NCBI GenBank assembly: GCA_016177405.1
Contig: JACOVG010000035.1
Location: 1-39,172 of the forward strand
DNA length: 39,172 nt
Reading direction: 5' to 3'
Source of the DNA: Candidatus Omnitrophota bacterium
GTDB lineage: Bacteria > Omnitrophota > Gorgyraeia > 1-14-0-20-64-10
Shown: in pieces, positions 1-8,364 of the stretch
Numbering within the stretch: the first letter of the stretch is position 1
Layout of the letters: each line of letters opens with the position of its first letter
Position numbers and translations under genes: made by a program
The notes under the pieces: model-generated
What the model saw: only the letters and a program-made list of their open reading frames with translations
Database searches by the model: none
What the model was told of the DNA's origin: nothing

Positions 1-2319
1 AACATTAAACTTATCCAGGGCGGCAGCAGGGCGGTTCCCGCGGATGAGTTCTCCCAACAGCTCCAGCATTATCTGGGAAAGGGAGAGCTCACCCTCCTTG
101 TTCCTCCCATCCCGCTGGGCCTGCCGGACCAGGACTCCCGGGAAACCCTCTGCGAATTCCACCATCTTCCCTCCGACAAGCTCCTCTCCGAGAAAGAGGC
201 CTGGGCAAGAGAATTGGAAGGAAAGAGGAAGGCGGAAACCGAGGGTCTCCTCTCGGGCTTGCGCGAGAAGGCCGCCTCCGCGCGCGCCGACCTTCAAGCT
301 CACCTGGAAGCCCTCCGGCCCCTTTATCCCTATCTGGATCCCGCCCGCGTCGAGGCCCTCCGCCGGCGCGTGGAGAGGATGGTGGCGACGGAAGGTTTAA
401 CCGAGTGGAATCTGGAGCAGCGGCGTCAGGAGATCAAAACCGAGATAGAGGGTTTGGCGGGAGAGCTTCCGGCCCCAGAGGCGTTGGCGCCTCTGGTGGA
501 CCGGCTTCTTCAGGAATTCGGAGAGCTTCTGGTCCCTCCCAAAGCGCTGAAGCTCCCGGCTGAACTTGAGCACACCGCCCTCCTTTGGAATGATCCCGCC
601 GGCTATTATCGGGCTCTTTTTTCAGATCCAGGGGTTCGCGCGAACGGTTGGACCCCCGCCCAGGCGGCCCAGTATCTTCATCAGATTCCCCATCTCAAGG
701 CGATGCTGGAAAGCAAGCTCCCCGCTTTTCCGCTCCTTTCGGCCATCGTTTTCTCAAACCAGCCGCATAGACGAAACAGCTACGATGGCTTCTATCTTCA
801 GGGAGAACCGAGGAGGCTTCTCCTGTACTTCAACATGGCCCGGCCCGACCGCGCCAGCGCCGCGGTGCTGCCCCTTCTTCCCATTTGGACGCTGGAGCTG
901 CTTTGCGAGTTTGTTCTCATGGATGATCCCGCCGTTTCCGGACCGCAAGGAACGGCCCCTTCGCCGGCCCAGGCGTCCGGGGAACTTGTGGCGGTGCCTC
1001 AAGAGGTCTTTTGGGATTATAAGGCCCCGTTCGATCCCTGGATCAGGCGGGCCCTAGAAGGCCTGCCGGATCATCCCTGGCTGGAAGCGCCCCCGTTTCC
1101 TTCCGCCTCGGACCTTCTGGAGGACACCACGCTTCAGACGCTCTGGAGCGGCGGTTTCAGCTGGTCCGCCCAGCGATGGACGGCCCTATCCCCGTTGATT
1201 TTCCGGCTGGCTTATTTGCTGGGTGGAGAAAAAGTCACCGAAGCCCTGTGGAGAGATGCCGGCTACGGCTTGGACCTCATAGAGAAAAGAAAGAAAGGGG
1301 AAAGGAGTCTGGCTTCTATTCAATCCTTGATGGTCCAGGAGGAGCTCCAACAGGTTAGGAGATTGGCGAGAAAGCGATCTCTAACCGTAGGCAGAAGGAT
1401 TGCTCCGGATGAAGAAGCTGCGGGTTCCGTGCAGGCCCTGAAGTCTTTCCAGAGCGCTGCCTATATGGGTGTGGGGATAGTTAAAAAGGCGACAGCCGAA
1501 AAATTCCACAATCTTGGCTTGTCGGATCGATGGGAAAGGAATGTGGGAGATCTGGCCTTGCTGGCGAACGTTCAAGCGCTGCTCGGCGTTGTTCCGGGGG
1601 CGCCCGCGGATCTTCGCCCCCGGGCGGAACGGTTGGCCGAAGCCATCCTGGAGGAGCAAAGGCGCTTTCAGAGCAGCTTCGATTATTCGGAGGACTTTGA
1701 CAGCCCCTTCCGTCGGTTGGTGGATGGCTACGCCCAGATGGCGCGGGGGCTTCGCCTGAAGGGCGGCCTGGAAGAGGCGCTTCGGCGCGGTCCGGTGCGG
1801 CTGGAAGGGTTTACCGCGGCGGCCGAAGGGATGCTTCATCCGCGGGTGGCGCCGAGGGAGTGGATCGAGGCCGGCGCGGTCAAGCCCGGGGTGATCTCTT
1901 ACGCTGTCTTGCTGGACGGCCCTTCAGGGCTTGAGGAAGGGGTGACGGTTTACGACCAGGTGGGAATACCGGAGGAGGCCCGCCCCATCGGCGTTTCGGT
2001 GAAGCCCCTGCCTCTAACGCTCGACGATGCCTTGCCGATCCTCAAGGTTTTGAGCGGCCGAGATGTTGTCTTTCTTAGGCTCGACGGTCCCGGCAATCAG
2101 ATCACCCGGGAAGCGGTCTTCCGAATCTCCGGGCACCGCCCCACCATTGTCCAGATTGCCTCTTCGGCGTGGCCGCGCGCGGCAGCAGCCGATATCCAGA
2201 GAATGATCCTGGCGGCCATCCGGGCGGCCGGCCTGGAGGAGGACGGCGTTCTAGAGGTCCAGGGCGCGACGATCGTCCTCTACGAGGGTCAAAGGGTCGT
2301 CCTCTTCACCTCCGCTTAA
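1..2319 (+). CDS. Large protein of unknown function, 5' end outside the window
   Basis: The reading frame is open from base 1, so the gene starts upstream; the TTG at 214 is an internal codon. About 772 residues are visible and I recognise no family. The first 130 visible residues are charged and heptad-like (Lys, Glu, Arg and Leu rich around bases 170-480), suggesting a coiled coil. The centre is mixed helical. The last 150 residues alternate predicted strands and helices, with GLEE at 1927-1938 and AGLEE at 2227-2241. The same motif recurs in the unknown exported protein at 24183-26357, so the two may belong to one lineage-specific group of large modular proteins. It ends 66 bases before queE, which appears to have its own promoter. 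Calling it real is safe because of its length and codon use; its function is not known. Confidence 0.8.
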   Translation, partial: NIKLIQGGSRAVPADEFSQQLQHYLGKGELTLLVPPIPLGLPDQDSRETLCEFHHLPSDKLLSEKEAWARELEGKRKAETEGLLSGLREKAASARADLQAHLEALRPLYPYLDPARVEALRRRVERMVATEGLTEWNLEQRRQEIKTEIEGLAGELPAPEALAPLVDRLLQEFGELLVPPKALKLPAELEHTALLWNDPAGYYRALFSDPGVRANGWTPAQAAQYLHQIPHLKAMLESKLPAFPLLSAIVFSNQPHRRNSYDGFYLQGEPRRLLLYFNMARPDRASAAVLPLLPIWTLELLCEFVLMDDPAVSGPQGTAPSPAQASGELVAVPQEVFWDYKAPFDPWIRRALEGLPDHPWLEAPPFPSASDLLEDTTLQTLWSGGFSWSAQRWTALSPLIFRLAYLLGGEKVTEALWRDAGYGLDLIEKRKKGERSLASIQSLMVQEELQQVRRLARKRSLTVGRRIAPDEEAAGSVQALKSFQSAAYMGVGIVKKATAEKFHNLGLSDRWERNVGDLALLANVQALLGVVPGAPADLRPRAERLAEAILEEQRRFQSSFDYSEDFDSPFRRLVDGYAQMARGLRLKGGLEEALRRGPVRLEGFTAAAEGMLHPRVAPREWIEAGAVKPGVISYAVLLDGPSGLEEGVTVYDQVGIPEEARPIGVSVKPLPLTLDDALPILKVLSGRDVVFLRLDGPGNQITREAVFRISGHRPTIVQIASSAWPRAAAADIQRMILAAIRAAGLEEDGVLEVQGATIVLYEGQRVVLFTSA

Positions 2320-2350
2320 TCCCTGCCGGCCCTTCCCGCGCCTTAGGCCG

Positions 2351-2379
2351 TTGCCTTCCTCGTGCGGCTTTGCTATCTT
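2351..2379 (+). promoter_or_regulatory. Promoter of queE operon, predicted leaderless
   Basis: TTGCCT (2351-2356) and TATCTT (2374-2379) are separated by exactly 17 bases, and the -10 is preceded by TGC, giving an extended -10. The expected transcription start falls at or next to GTG 2386, six bases after the -10 box. The mRNA would therefore begin with its start codon. No Shine-Dalgarno sequence is present. Confidence 0.55.
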
Positions 2380-2385
2380 AAAGTC

Positions 2386-3090
2386 GTGATTCCCGCCGCG
2401 CGGATCATCGAAATTTTCTCCTCCATTCAGGGGGAGGGGGTCTATGTGGGCCAGTGGCACCTCTTCGTCCGGTTCTGGGACTGCAACTTGAGCTGTCATT
2501 ACTGCGACACCGATTACCGGGGGGCTTACCAGGAGCTCACGCGGGAGGAGCTTCTTTCGCGGGTCGAAGAAAAGATAGGGAAGGAGGGCCCGCACCAGGC
2601 GGTCAGCCTGACCGGCGGCGAGCCGCTCTTGTGGTGGAAGTTCTTGAGAGAGTTTCTGCCGACCTTGAAGGCGCTGGGCCAGCGGGTTTACCTGGAGACC
2701 AACGGGACCCTTCCCGACGCCCTGCGCGAGGTGATGCCCTGGGTGGACACGATCGCGATGGATGTGAAGCCGCCCAGCGCCACCGGTGGACGGCCCCTTT
2801 GGCGCTCCCACGAGGCGTTCCTGCGGCTTGGGGTGGAGGCGAAGCGGGATCTGTTTGTGAAAATCGTGGTGACCCCGGAGACTTCCACCGGGGAGCTTGA
2901 GGGATCCTTCAAGCTCATCGCCGGCGTGGATTCCGAAATCCCGGTGGTCCTTCAGCCGGTCACCCCGTGCGGCGCGGTTTCCGGCGCGCCGGAAGAATTC
3001 CGGATGGACGAATGGCGGCGGCTGGCCGGCACTCTCTTGAGAAACGTGGAAGTGATTCCGCAGGTTCACCGCTTGCTGGGGGTTCCTTAA
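2386..3090 (+). CDS. queE: 7-carboxy-7-deazaguanine synthase (radical SAM) QueE
   Basis: QueE converts 6-carboxy-tetrahydropterin to 7-carboxy-7-deazaguanine in preQ0/queuosine synthesis. The 234-residue protein opens with the family signature SIQGEG (residues 13-18). It carries the radical-SAM cluster as C33-x3-C37-x2-C40 followed by DTDY, the CxxxCxxC spacing usual for this subgroup. SLTGGEPLL follows as the SAM-binding GGE motif. I chose GTG 2386, giving an N-terminus of IPAARIIEIF; GTG 2362 is in frame upstream but lies inside the predicted promoter. The stop abuts the ATG of rph with no gap, so queE, rph and rdgB look co-transcribed. Confidence 0.9.
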   Translation: MIPAARIIEIFSSIQGEGVYVGQWHLFVRFWDCNLSCHYCDTDYRGAYQELTREELLSRVEEKIGKEGPHQAVSLTGGEPLLWWKFLREFLPTLKALGQRVYLETNGTLPDALREVMPWVDTIAMDVKPPSATGGRPLWRSHEAFLRLGVEAKRDLFVKIVVTPETSTGELEGSFKLIAGVDSEIPVVLQPVTPCGAVSGAPEEFRMDEWRRLAGTLLRNVEVIPQVHRLLGVP

Positions 3091-3813
3091 ATGAGGTTGG
3101 ACGAGAGGCAAGATTCCGATTCGCGGCCGGTCAAGATCACGCGGGGCTATCTCAAATTCGCCGAGGGGTCGTGCCTCATCGAGCTGGGCGCCACCCGGGT
3201 GGTCTGCTCGGCCTCCATCGAGGAGAAGGTTCCCCCCTTCCTTCAGGACAAGTCCAGCGGCTGGGTGACGGCCGAGTACGGCATGCTTCCCCGGTCCACC
3301 AGCCAGCGCAGCGCCCGTGAGGCGAGCCGGGGCCGCCAGGGGGGCCGGACCCAGGAAATCCAGCGGCTCATCGGCCGATCTTTAAGGGCGGTGGTGGATC
3401 TCAAGGCGCTGGGACAGCGCTCGATCCTTTTGGACTGCGATGTGATCCAGGCCGACGGCGGCACCCGGACCGCCTCGATCACCGGCGCCTTTGTGGCGCT
3501 GGCGGAGGCGCTGGGATACCTGCGCCACCAGGGGGTTTTCCGGAAGCTCCCGGTGAGAGACCTGGTGGCGGCCACGAGCGTGGGTTTGGTGGACGGCCGG
3601 ATTCTTTTGGATCTGACCTACGACGAGGATTCGCGCGCCGCGGTGGACATGAACCTCGTGATGACCGGCCAGGGGGAGCTGGTTGAGATTCAGGGAACCG
3701 GCGAGGGAAAGACCTTCACGGAGGAGCAGTTCCAAAAACTGCTTGCCTTGGGCAAAAGCGGCGTCGAGCGGCTGATCGGCATCCAGCGCGAGGCCCTGAA
3801 GGATCTTCTTTGA
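3091..3813 (+). CDS. rph: Ribonuclease PH
   Basis: RNase PH is a phosphorolytic 3'-to-5' exoribonuclease that trims tRNA precursors down to the CCA end, using phosphate and releasing nucleoside diphosphates. It works as a ring-shaped hexamer in the cytoplasm. At 240 residues it has the family length. The core block [17 protein letters not shown], then [20 protein letters not shown], is nearly identical to characterised RNase [19 protein letters not shown] and the EEQF helix complete the fold. It sits between queE and rdgB; its last bases, TTGA, also hold the TTG start of rdgB. The rph-rdgB pairing is common in bacteria. Confidence 0.96.
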   Translation: MRLDERQDSDSRPVKITRGYLKFAEGSCLIELGATRVVCSASIEEKVPPFLQDKSSGWVTAEYGMLPRSTSQRSAREASRGRQGGRTQEIQRLIGRSLRAVVDLKALGQRSILLDCDVIQADGGTRTASITGAFVALAEALGYLRHQGVFRKLPVRDLVAATSVGLVDGRILLDLTYDEDSRAAVDMNLVMTGQGELVEIQGTGEGKTFTEEQFQKLLALGKSGVERLIGIQREALKDLL

Positions 3814-4397
3814 CCCTCCTGCTGGCCACCCGCAACACCAGGAAGGCCCAGGAGCTGAAGCGATTGCTCACCGGTTCGGGGCTTTCCCTGTTTACCCTGG
3901 CGGACTTTCCGGACATTCCGGCCGTCGCCGAGGACCACGCCACCTTTCGTTCCAACGCGGTTAAGAAGGCGCTGGAAACCTCCCGTTTCACCATCCTGCC
4001 GGTGCTGGCCGATGACTCCGGCCTGGAGGTGAAGGCCCTGGACGGCACTCCGGGTGTCCGGTCGGCCCGTTTTGCCGGACCCTCCGCCAGCGACCTGGCC
4101 AACAACCGGAAACTCTTAAGCGCCCTGGCGAAGGTTCCCGGGTCCCGCCGGCAGGCCCGCTTTGTCTGTTTTTTGGCGCTGGCGATCGGGGGCCGCCTGG
4201 TGGAGGTTTTTCAGGGGGTGTGCGAGGGCGCCATCGCGTTGAAGCCGGCGGGCCGAACCGGTTTTGGCTACGACCCCCTCTTTGTCCCGCGCGGCCGCCG
4301 CAAGACCATGGCCCAGCTGGGTTCCCGCTTCAAGGACCGCTTAAGCCACCGGGCCAAGGCCCTGGCTCAATTCCAGCGCTGGCTTAAGGCTTTTTAG
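3810..4397 (+). CDS. rdgB: XTP/dITP diphosphatase (RdgB/HAM1 family)
   Basis: This house-cleaning pyrophosphatase hydrolyses XTP, dITP and ITP to monophosphates, keeping deaminated purines out of nucleic acids. The 195-residue protein has [17 protein letters not shown] at the N-terminus (substrate loop), [20 protein letters not shown] with the catalytic Asp, FGYDPLF, and the C-terminal SHR of the base-binding region. The TTG start is taken because its bases overlap the rph stop as TTGA and because the first residues match the family. Its stop overlaps by four bases with the stop of the convergent AsmA-like gene. Confidence 0.95.
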   Translation: MTLLLATRNTRKAQELKRLLTGSGLSLFTLADFPDIPAVAEDHATFRSNAVKKALETSRFTILPVLADDSGLEVKALDGTPGVRSARFAGPSASDLANNRKLLSALAKVPGSRRQARFVCFLALAIGGRLVEVFQGVCEGAIALKPAGRTGFGYDPLFVPRGRRKTMAQLGSRFKDRLSHRAKALAQFQRWLKAF

Positions 4398-6919
4398 AAC
4401 CACTCCTTGAGGATGTCCTCGAGATTGAAGATCTGCTCGTTTAAGATCTGGGTGAGGGGCTTGGAAACGAAGGTGGATTTGGGCTTCTTCCAGGTTCCTT
4501 CGACCCGGACCTCTCCGATCAGGTAGCTCGTTCCCTTCACGATCACCCGGCCCAGCTTGGAGCGGCTTTCTTCGGGCAGGAGCTCCGGCGCGAAGGTGGG
4601 AAAAATCCGCCACTGAATCGGGCTGTCGCCGGCCTGAAGAAATCCGCCCCAGCCCTTCACGTTCAAGGTGGCCTGCGGGGCCGTAAGCACCAGCTCCTCG
4701 GTGTGGACCTTGCCCTCTCCCACGGTGAAGGGGCCCCCCATCGAATCAAAGACGATGGTCTTCAAGGAGGGCAGGGCGAGGAAATCGGCGAATTGGCCCA
4801 GGAGGGGAAGCTCGGCGATCCGCCCGCCGCCGATCTCGATCCGGCCTCTCCCCTTGAAGGTGTTGGGTTCGGCTCCTTCGCCGCTGCCTTCAAACTGCAG
4901 GTTCAGCTTCCCGGAGATGTTCTTGGTTTCCCATTTCAGGGTTTCGGCCAGGGCCTTCAGGTCGATCTCCCGGGTGGTGAAGTTCCCGCTCCAGGGATTT
5001 TTCTCTTTCCCGGTCAGCCAAGAGCCCTCCAGGCCGATCGTTCCGCCGGCCAAAGCGGCTTGGCCCAAAGAAAGACTCCAGGCGGAGGGCTCCTTCTTCA
5101 TCTCAAGACGAAGGCCGGTCAGAGGGATCGCCTGATAACTTACCCGGTCGGAGTTGAGCTTCAGATCCAGATTCCAGGCCTCCGGCTTGCCCAAAGGCCC
5201 TTCCAGGATCCACCGCGCGGAAACCAGCCCCGCGAGCGGCTTTTCCTTGAGCCAGTCGGGCGGTTGAGGCCAAAGGGCGGACAACTCTTCCAGCTTCAGG
5301 GAGGTTTCTCCGTAGAGATGGGCCTGGAGCTCTTTTCTTCCGACCATCTCCCCCAGGACGCGGAAGGTGCCTCCTCCGTAGCGGCCGCTTAAGTCGTGCA
5401 GCTCGATCCGCTCCCCATCCAGGGTGAGCTGGGTCTCGGCCTCGAGCTTGCCCCAGACGATCTTCGCGTCGATCTCCGGCTTGTTGAAGTCCACCAGGGT
5501 GCCGTCCAGCCGGAAGGGCTGTTCGCGAAGGATTCCGGTTAGGCCCGCGACGGTCAGGAGATCCGGTTTCCAGTGGATTTGCCCCTGGAGGCTGCTTACG
5601 GTTTCTCCCTTTTCCCAGGAGACGGAGGCCCCCTCCAGGTTTGCCGTGAGAGAGGGCTTGAGGTCGGCCTTGGGGGCCAGGGGGCCCTTGGCCGTGAGAA
5701 CCAGGGAAGCTGTTCCCGTAAGCTTTAAATCCTTGGCGGCCTGACGAAGCTGGGGCGAGAGGGCGGACAGCTCGGAAAGGGCGAGGGCAGTCTCCACCTT
5801 AAGCGAGGCGGTTTTGGATGAATCCCGGGCAACGGAACCGGCAAGGGTGAGCGCCTGGCCGGAGGCCAACTGGGCGGTGAGGCCCTCGGCCTTGAGCCCA
5901 TCGGAATCGAAACGGATCAAACCGGTCAGATGGCTCAATTCTCCAACGGGCTCCAAGGGTCCGAGGATGACCTCTTTAAGCTCCACCGTTCCGGTCAGGC
6001 TCTCCAGGGGGTCGGACAGAAAGTTCCGGAGAAGCTTTCCCTGGAAGTTTGCCAGGAGATTTCCCTGAATCTTGATCGGCTCGCCGGATGGGGCGGGGAA
6101 TTTCCAGGCCAGCGGTTGAAGCTCAAGGGTCCCCTGGATTTCCAGGGGCTCCTGAAGGTTCCCGGAAAGCTGGAAGCCCAGCTTTCCCTCGCCGGTCAAG
6201 TCCTTCATGCCGGAAGCCGCCTTCTCCGGCAGAAGGGAGGCAAGGGATTCCAGCGGAATCTTAAGCTCGTTCTTCAGGTTCAGCTTGCGCGAGGGAAGGT
6301 CGTACGTTCCCTCCATCTGAATGGGAATCGGCCGGGCGGCCGACAGCTGGGTCGTGAGGAGCCACTGGACCTTGGCCGGCAGGGCCAGGTGGACGTTCAG
6401 GTCGAAATCTTTCAGTTGGTAGGCGCTCCGGTCTTTCAGAAGAAGGCCGATCTCGCCGTCGGTGAAGGTGATCTGGGGAACAAGGAATTGGAATTTTCCG
6501 GGGGCCGCTTTAGGAGCGGGGGCAATCGGCGCTAAGCTTTGGATGTTCCAGCCGCCGGCGGCGTCCTGGGTAAGCTGGAGTTTTGGCCGGACGAACGTCA
6601 GATTGGAAAGGATCACCCTCTTTTCCTTCACGAGCGGCAGGATGAGAACCCTTCCGGAGAGCCGGTCGATCCGGAGGAAGTCCTCCTTGCCGTAGCGGGC
6701 GTCTTCGCCGATGGCCACCTGGGTGAGCTCGATCCCCCGCCAGAGGTGAACGGAGAGTTTTCCCACCACGATCCGGCGCCCGATCGTCTGGGAAAAGCCG
6801 GCGGCCCATACCTTGGCCTGCTGGGGGAGGACCTTCCGGTTCAGGTATTCGAGCCCCGCCCACGCCGCCACCGAGAGAAGGGCGACCAGGATGAAGGCGA
6901 TTCGGAGGAATTTCCGCAT
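4394..6919 (-). CDS. AsmA/DUF748-like inner-membrane-anchored periplasmic protein
   Basis: The 841-residue protein starts with one hydrophobic segment (about residues 6-24, RIAFILVALLSVAAWAG) that would anchor it in the inner membrane; the rest would lie in the periplasm. The body is a long run of beta-rich repeats full of L-x-G and G-x-L-x-L patterns, as in AsmA, YhdP and TamB relatives. These form lipid-carrying grooves or bridges in Gram-negative envelopes. The C-terminal part, from about residue 650 (GRGRIEIGGGRIAELPLLG) through VKGWGGF, resembles the AsmA C-terminal domain. A role in lipid or outer-membrane homeostasis is inferred from the family only. A second protein of this kind lies at 7305-8216, across two tRNA genes. 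The 3' end overlaps rdgB tail to tail by four bases. Confidence 0.85.
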   Translation of the reverse strand: MRKFLRIAFILVALLSVAAWAGLEYLNRKVLPQQAKVWAAGFSQTIGRRIVVGKLSVHLWRGIELTQVAIGEDARYGKEDFLRIDRLSGRVLILPLVKEKRVILSNLTFVRPKLQLTQDAAGGWNIQSLAPIAPAPKAAPGKFQFLVPQITFTDGEIGLLLKDRSAYQLKDFDLNVHLALPAKVQWLLTTQLSAARPIPIQMEGTYDLPSRKLNLKNELKIPLESLASLLPEKAASGMKDLTGEGKLGFQLSGNLQEPLEIQGTLELQPLAWKFPAPSGEPIKIQGNLLANFQGKLLRNFLSDPLESLTGTVELKEVILGPLEPVGELSHLTGLIRFDSDGLKAEGLTAQLASGQALTLAGSVARDSSKTASLKVETALALSELSALSPQLRQAAKDLKLTGTASLVLTAKGPLAPKADLKPSLTANLEGASVSWEKGETVSSLQGQIHWKPDLLTVAGLTGILREQPFRLDGTLVDFNKPEIDAKIVWGKLEAETQLTLDGERIELHDLSGRYGGGTFRVLGEMVGRKELQAHLYGETSLKLEELSALWPQPPDWLKEKPLAGLVSARWILEGPLGKPEAWNLDLKLNSDRVSYQAIPLTGLRLEMKKEPSAWSLSLGQAALAGGTIGLEGSWLTGKEKNPWSGNFTTREIDLKALAETLKWETKNISGKLNLQFEGSGEGAEPNTFKGRGRIEIGGGRIAELPLLGQFADFLALPSLKTIVFDSMGGPFTVGEGKVHTEELVLTAPQATLNVKGWGGFLQAGDSPIQWRIFPTFAPELLPEESRSKLGRVIVKGTSYLIGEVRVEGTWKKPKSTFVSKPLTQILNEQIFNLEDILKEWF

Positions 6920-6925
6920 GGCCTT

Positions 6926-6931
6926 ATTATA
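6926..6931 (-). promoter_or_regulatory. Consensus -10 box of the AsmA-like gene, predicted leaderless
   Basis: On the minus strand a perfect TATAAT spans 6931 down to 6926 and six bases separate it from the ATG at 6919. The transcription start should thus coincide with the ATG. The -35 region is weak (TTCTAC or CTTCTA depending on spacing). A + strand TAGAAT at 6942-6947 could be the -10 for tRNA-Pro, so two divergent promoters may overlap here. Confidence 0.5.
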
Positions 6932-6971
6932 CGGCTTCCTTTAGAATGTAGAAGTCCGCTTCCTTCGCAAA

Positions 6972-7046
6972 CGGGGCGTAGCTCAGTTTGGCTAGAGCGC
7001 TTGCTTTGGGAGCAAGAGGTCCTGAGTTCAAATCTCAGCGCCCCGA
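6972..7046 (+). tRNA. tRNA-Pro (anticodon TGG)
   Basis: The sequence folds into a full cloverleaf. The acceptor CGGGGCG (6972-6978) pairs with CGCCCCG (7039-7045), the D-stem is GCTC/GAGC, and the anticodon stem CTTGC/GCAAG holds the loop TTTGGGA. The T-stem is CTGAG/CTCAG with the loop TTCAAAT. The anticodon is TGG at 7007-7009. The discriminator base is A7046 and CCA is not encoded, so it must be added after transcription, unlike the neighbouring tRNA-Arg and tRNA-His. Confidence 0.96.
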
Positions 7047-7193
7047 TGAAAAAACTTGCTGAAGGCGATGAGTTTGAACTTCAGTTCAGGATCACCAGAC
7101 TCTTGGCGTTCGGGGAAGATACAGCCGACTTGCCAGACCATCGGCTTGCAAGGTTGGCTGCAATCTCAGCGCCCCGATGGAAGAACTTGTTGA
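7031..7193 (+). repeat. Duplicated 3' end of tRNA-Pro (32-bp direct repeat, 131-bp period)
   Basis: Bases 7031-7062 (3' half of the T-arm, the acceptor strand and 16 bases downstream) recur at 7162-7193 with 29 of 32 identities. All three differences are transitions. The 99 bases between the copies show no gene. A duplicated tRNA 3' end with following sequence is what an integration event or a partial tandem duplication leaves behind; no integrase is present, so the origin is unknown. Confidence 0.7.
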
Positions 7194-7207
7194 TTTAGCG
7201 GCTCGTT

Positions 7208-7283
7208 GCGCCCGTAGCTCAATGGACAGAGCAGTGGGTTTCTAACCCATGGGTTGGGGGTTCGACTCCCTCCGGGCGCGCCA
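7208..7283 (+). tRNA. tRNA-Arg (anticodon TCT)
   Basis: The acceptor GCGCCCG (7208-7214) pairs with CGGGCGC (7273-7279). The D-stem is GCTC/GAGC and the anticodon stem GTGGG/CCCAT contains one G-T pair. The loop TTTCTAA places the anticodon TCT at 7241-7243. The T-loop is TTCGACT. The discriminator is G7280 and CCA is encoded at 7281-7283. It decodes AGA and AGG codons. Confidence 0.96.
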
Positions 7284-7292
7284 CCTTTAAGG

Positions 7293-7298
7293 TATTAA
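7293..7298 (+). promoter_or_regulatory. Possible -10 box, predicted leaderless start
   Basis: TATTAA at 7293-7298 lies six bases before TTG 7305, the same distance as at queE and the AsmA-like gene. The matching -35 would fall in the 3' end of tRNA-Arg and is poor, so read-through from the tRNA is an alternative. Confidence 0.3.
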
Positions 7299-7304
7299 GT
7301 TAGC

Positions 7305-8216
7305 TTGAGTAAGCGATTGGTCTGGATACTGGTCGTCGCCTTGGGCGTTGCCGCTTACGCGATGGGGATGGAGAAACTGCGGCAGCGCCTGGAGAAGGAA
7401 TTCTCCCAGGCCGCGGGCCGGCCGGTCAAGATTCAGCGGGTTGGCTGGGCTTTTCCCGCCGGGATTCGGCTCACCGGCGCGGCTCTCTTTTTGGAGAGGA
7501 CCCCAGAGGGAATCTCCGGTTTTCCGTCGGGCTCCGGGCCCGGCGCCCTCTCCATTCCGTTGGGGCGCCTTCAGGTGCGGGAGGGCCAGGTTCGATGGGT
7601 GGATAAGAAGGTTTCGCCGGAGACGGCTTGGGTTTTCCGAAGGGTTCGGGCCGATTTGAGATTCTTCGGCAGGCCCCAGCGCCTGATCTTCAGGGGTTGG
7701 GCGGAGCTGGAAGGGGACACCCGGCAGAAGGTGGGAGAGATCAGCTTTTCCGGAGAGTTTTTGCCCGCGGGCATGGTGCAAACCCAGGTGGAGCTTCGGC
7801 ACAACGATCTGAATCAGCTCTCGCCCTATCTGACGGAGATTCTGGGAGTGCCGCCCGCCGCGGGGAGTGCCGCCCTGGTTTGTTCGATCACAAGCCAGGG
7901 GGGAACCCTCATTGCCGCCAACGACTTGACGGCCCAGGGAGTCGCCTTCCAAAGCGAGGAGCCCACGGTGCTGGGCATTCCCGGCGGCCGGCTGGTTGAG
8001 CTGTTGAGAGACCCTGAAGGGAAGATCCGCTTGAACTTTCTGGTGACCGGCAAGCAGGGCCAGAAACTGGACTGGTCCGGTCTGGCCCAGGCGGCGCTGG
8101 CGCAATCCCTGCGCCAAGCGATGGCCCGGAGCATCCATCGGGTGCTGACCGATACCGAAGAGGTCAAGCCCCTTGAAGAGAAGCTCCACCAGGGCTTAGA
8201 ATCTGTTGGCCGCTAG
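7305..8216 (+). CDS. DUF748/AsmA-like membrane-anchored protein
   Basis: The 303-residue protein begins with a hydrophobic segment (residues 5-20, LVWILVVALGVAAYAM) and continues as a beta-rich periplasmic domain. The N-terminal block A-G-R-P-V-K-I, followed by a hydrophobic strand and LTGAALFLE, is typical of AsmA-type chorein-like N-termini. The end, from LNFLVTGKQGQKLDWSG through an Ala-rich amphipathic helix, resembles the C-terminus of DUF748 proteins. A role in envelope maintenance is inferred only from this resemblance and from the similar protein across the tRNA pair. TTG 7305 is the first start after tRNA-Arg and there is no Shine-Dalgarno. A start at ATG 7363 would remove the membrane segment, so I reject it. 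Confidence 0.7.
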   Translation: MSKRLVWILVVALGVAAYAMGMEKLRQRLEKEFSQAAGRPVKIQRVGWAFPAGIRLTGAALFLERTPEGISGFPSGSGPGALSIPLGRLQVREGQVRWVDKKVSPETAWVFRRVRADLRFFGRPQRLIFRGWAELEGDTRQKVGEISFSGEFLPAGMVQTQVELRHNDLNQLSPYLTEILGVPPAAGSAALVCSITSQGGTLIAANDLTAQGVAFQSEEPTVLGIPGGRLVELLRDPEGKIRLNFLVTGKQGQKLDWSGLAQAALAQSLRQAMARSIHRVLTDTEEVKPLEEKLHQGLESVGR

Positions 8217-8261
8217 TCTCCTCTTGGGGAAGGGGGCATTCCTCTGGAAGAGGGGGGTGTT

Positions 8262-8284
8262 GGGGGAGATGGGAAATCTCCCCC
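8262..8284. repeat. Perfect palindrome GGGGGAGAT/ATCTCCCCC
   Basis: A 9-bp perfect inverted repeat (8262-8270 with 8276-8284) and a 5-base spacer, 45 bases after the DUF748-like gene. It could be a hairpin terminator, although no T-run follows. It shares the G5/C5 ends with the palindrome at 8335-8364. Confidence 0.6.
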
Positions 8285-8334
8285 TAACAAGACCGAGCCC
8301 TTGGTTGATTTTAGATTCACAGGAATGGGGAAGA

Positions 8335-8364
8335 ATAGGGGGAAAACCTGGGTTTTCCCCCTAT
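8335..8364. repeat. 30-bp near-perfect palindrome
   Basis: ATAGGGGGAAAACC (8335-8348) and GGTTTTCCCCCTAT (8351-8364) form a perfect 14-bp inverted repeat with only TG between. The two-base spacer suits a DNA palindrome or cruciform better than an RNA hairpin. Its right arm overlaps the left arm of the next inverted repeat. Confidence 0.75.

Noticed and set aside
44-400. 118-codon frame at the window start
   Set aside because: It overlaps the open frame of the large partial gene that runs from base 1 and has Pro/Arg/Ser-rich shadow composition.
4703-5392. 229-codon + strand frame opposite the AsmA-like gene
   Set aside because: It is the antisense shadow of the 841-aa protein, Gln/Gly/Leu-rich and without domains.
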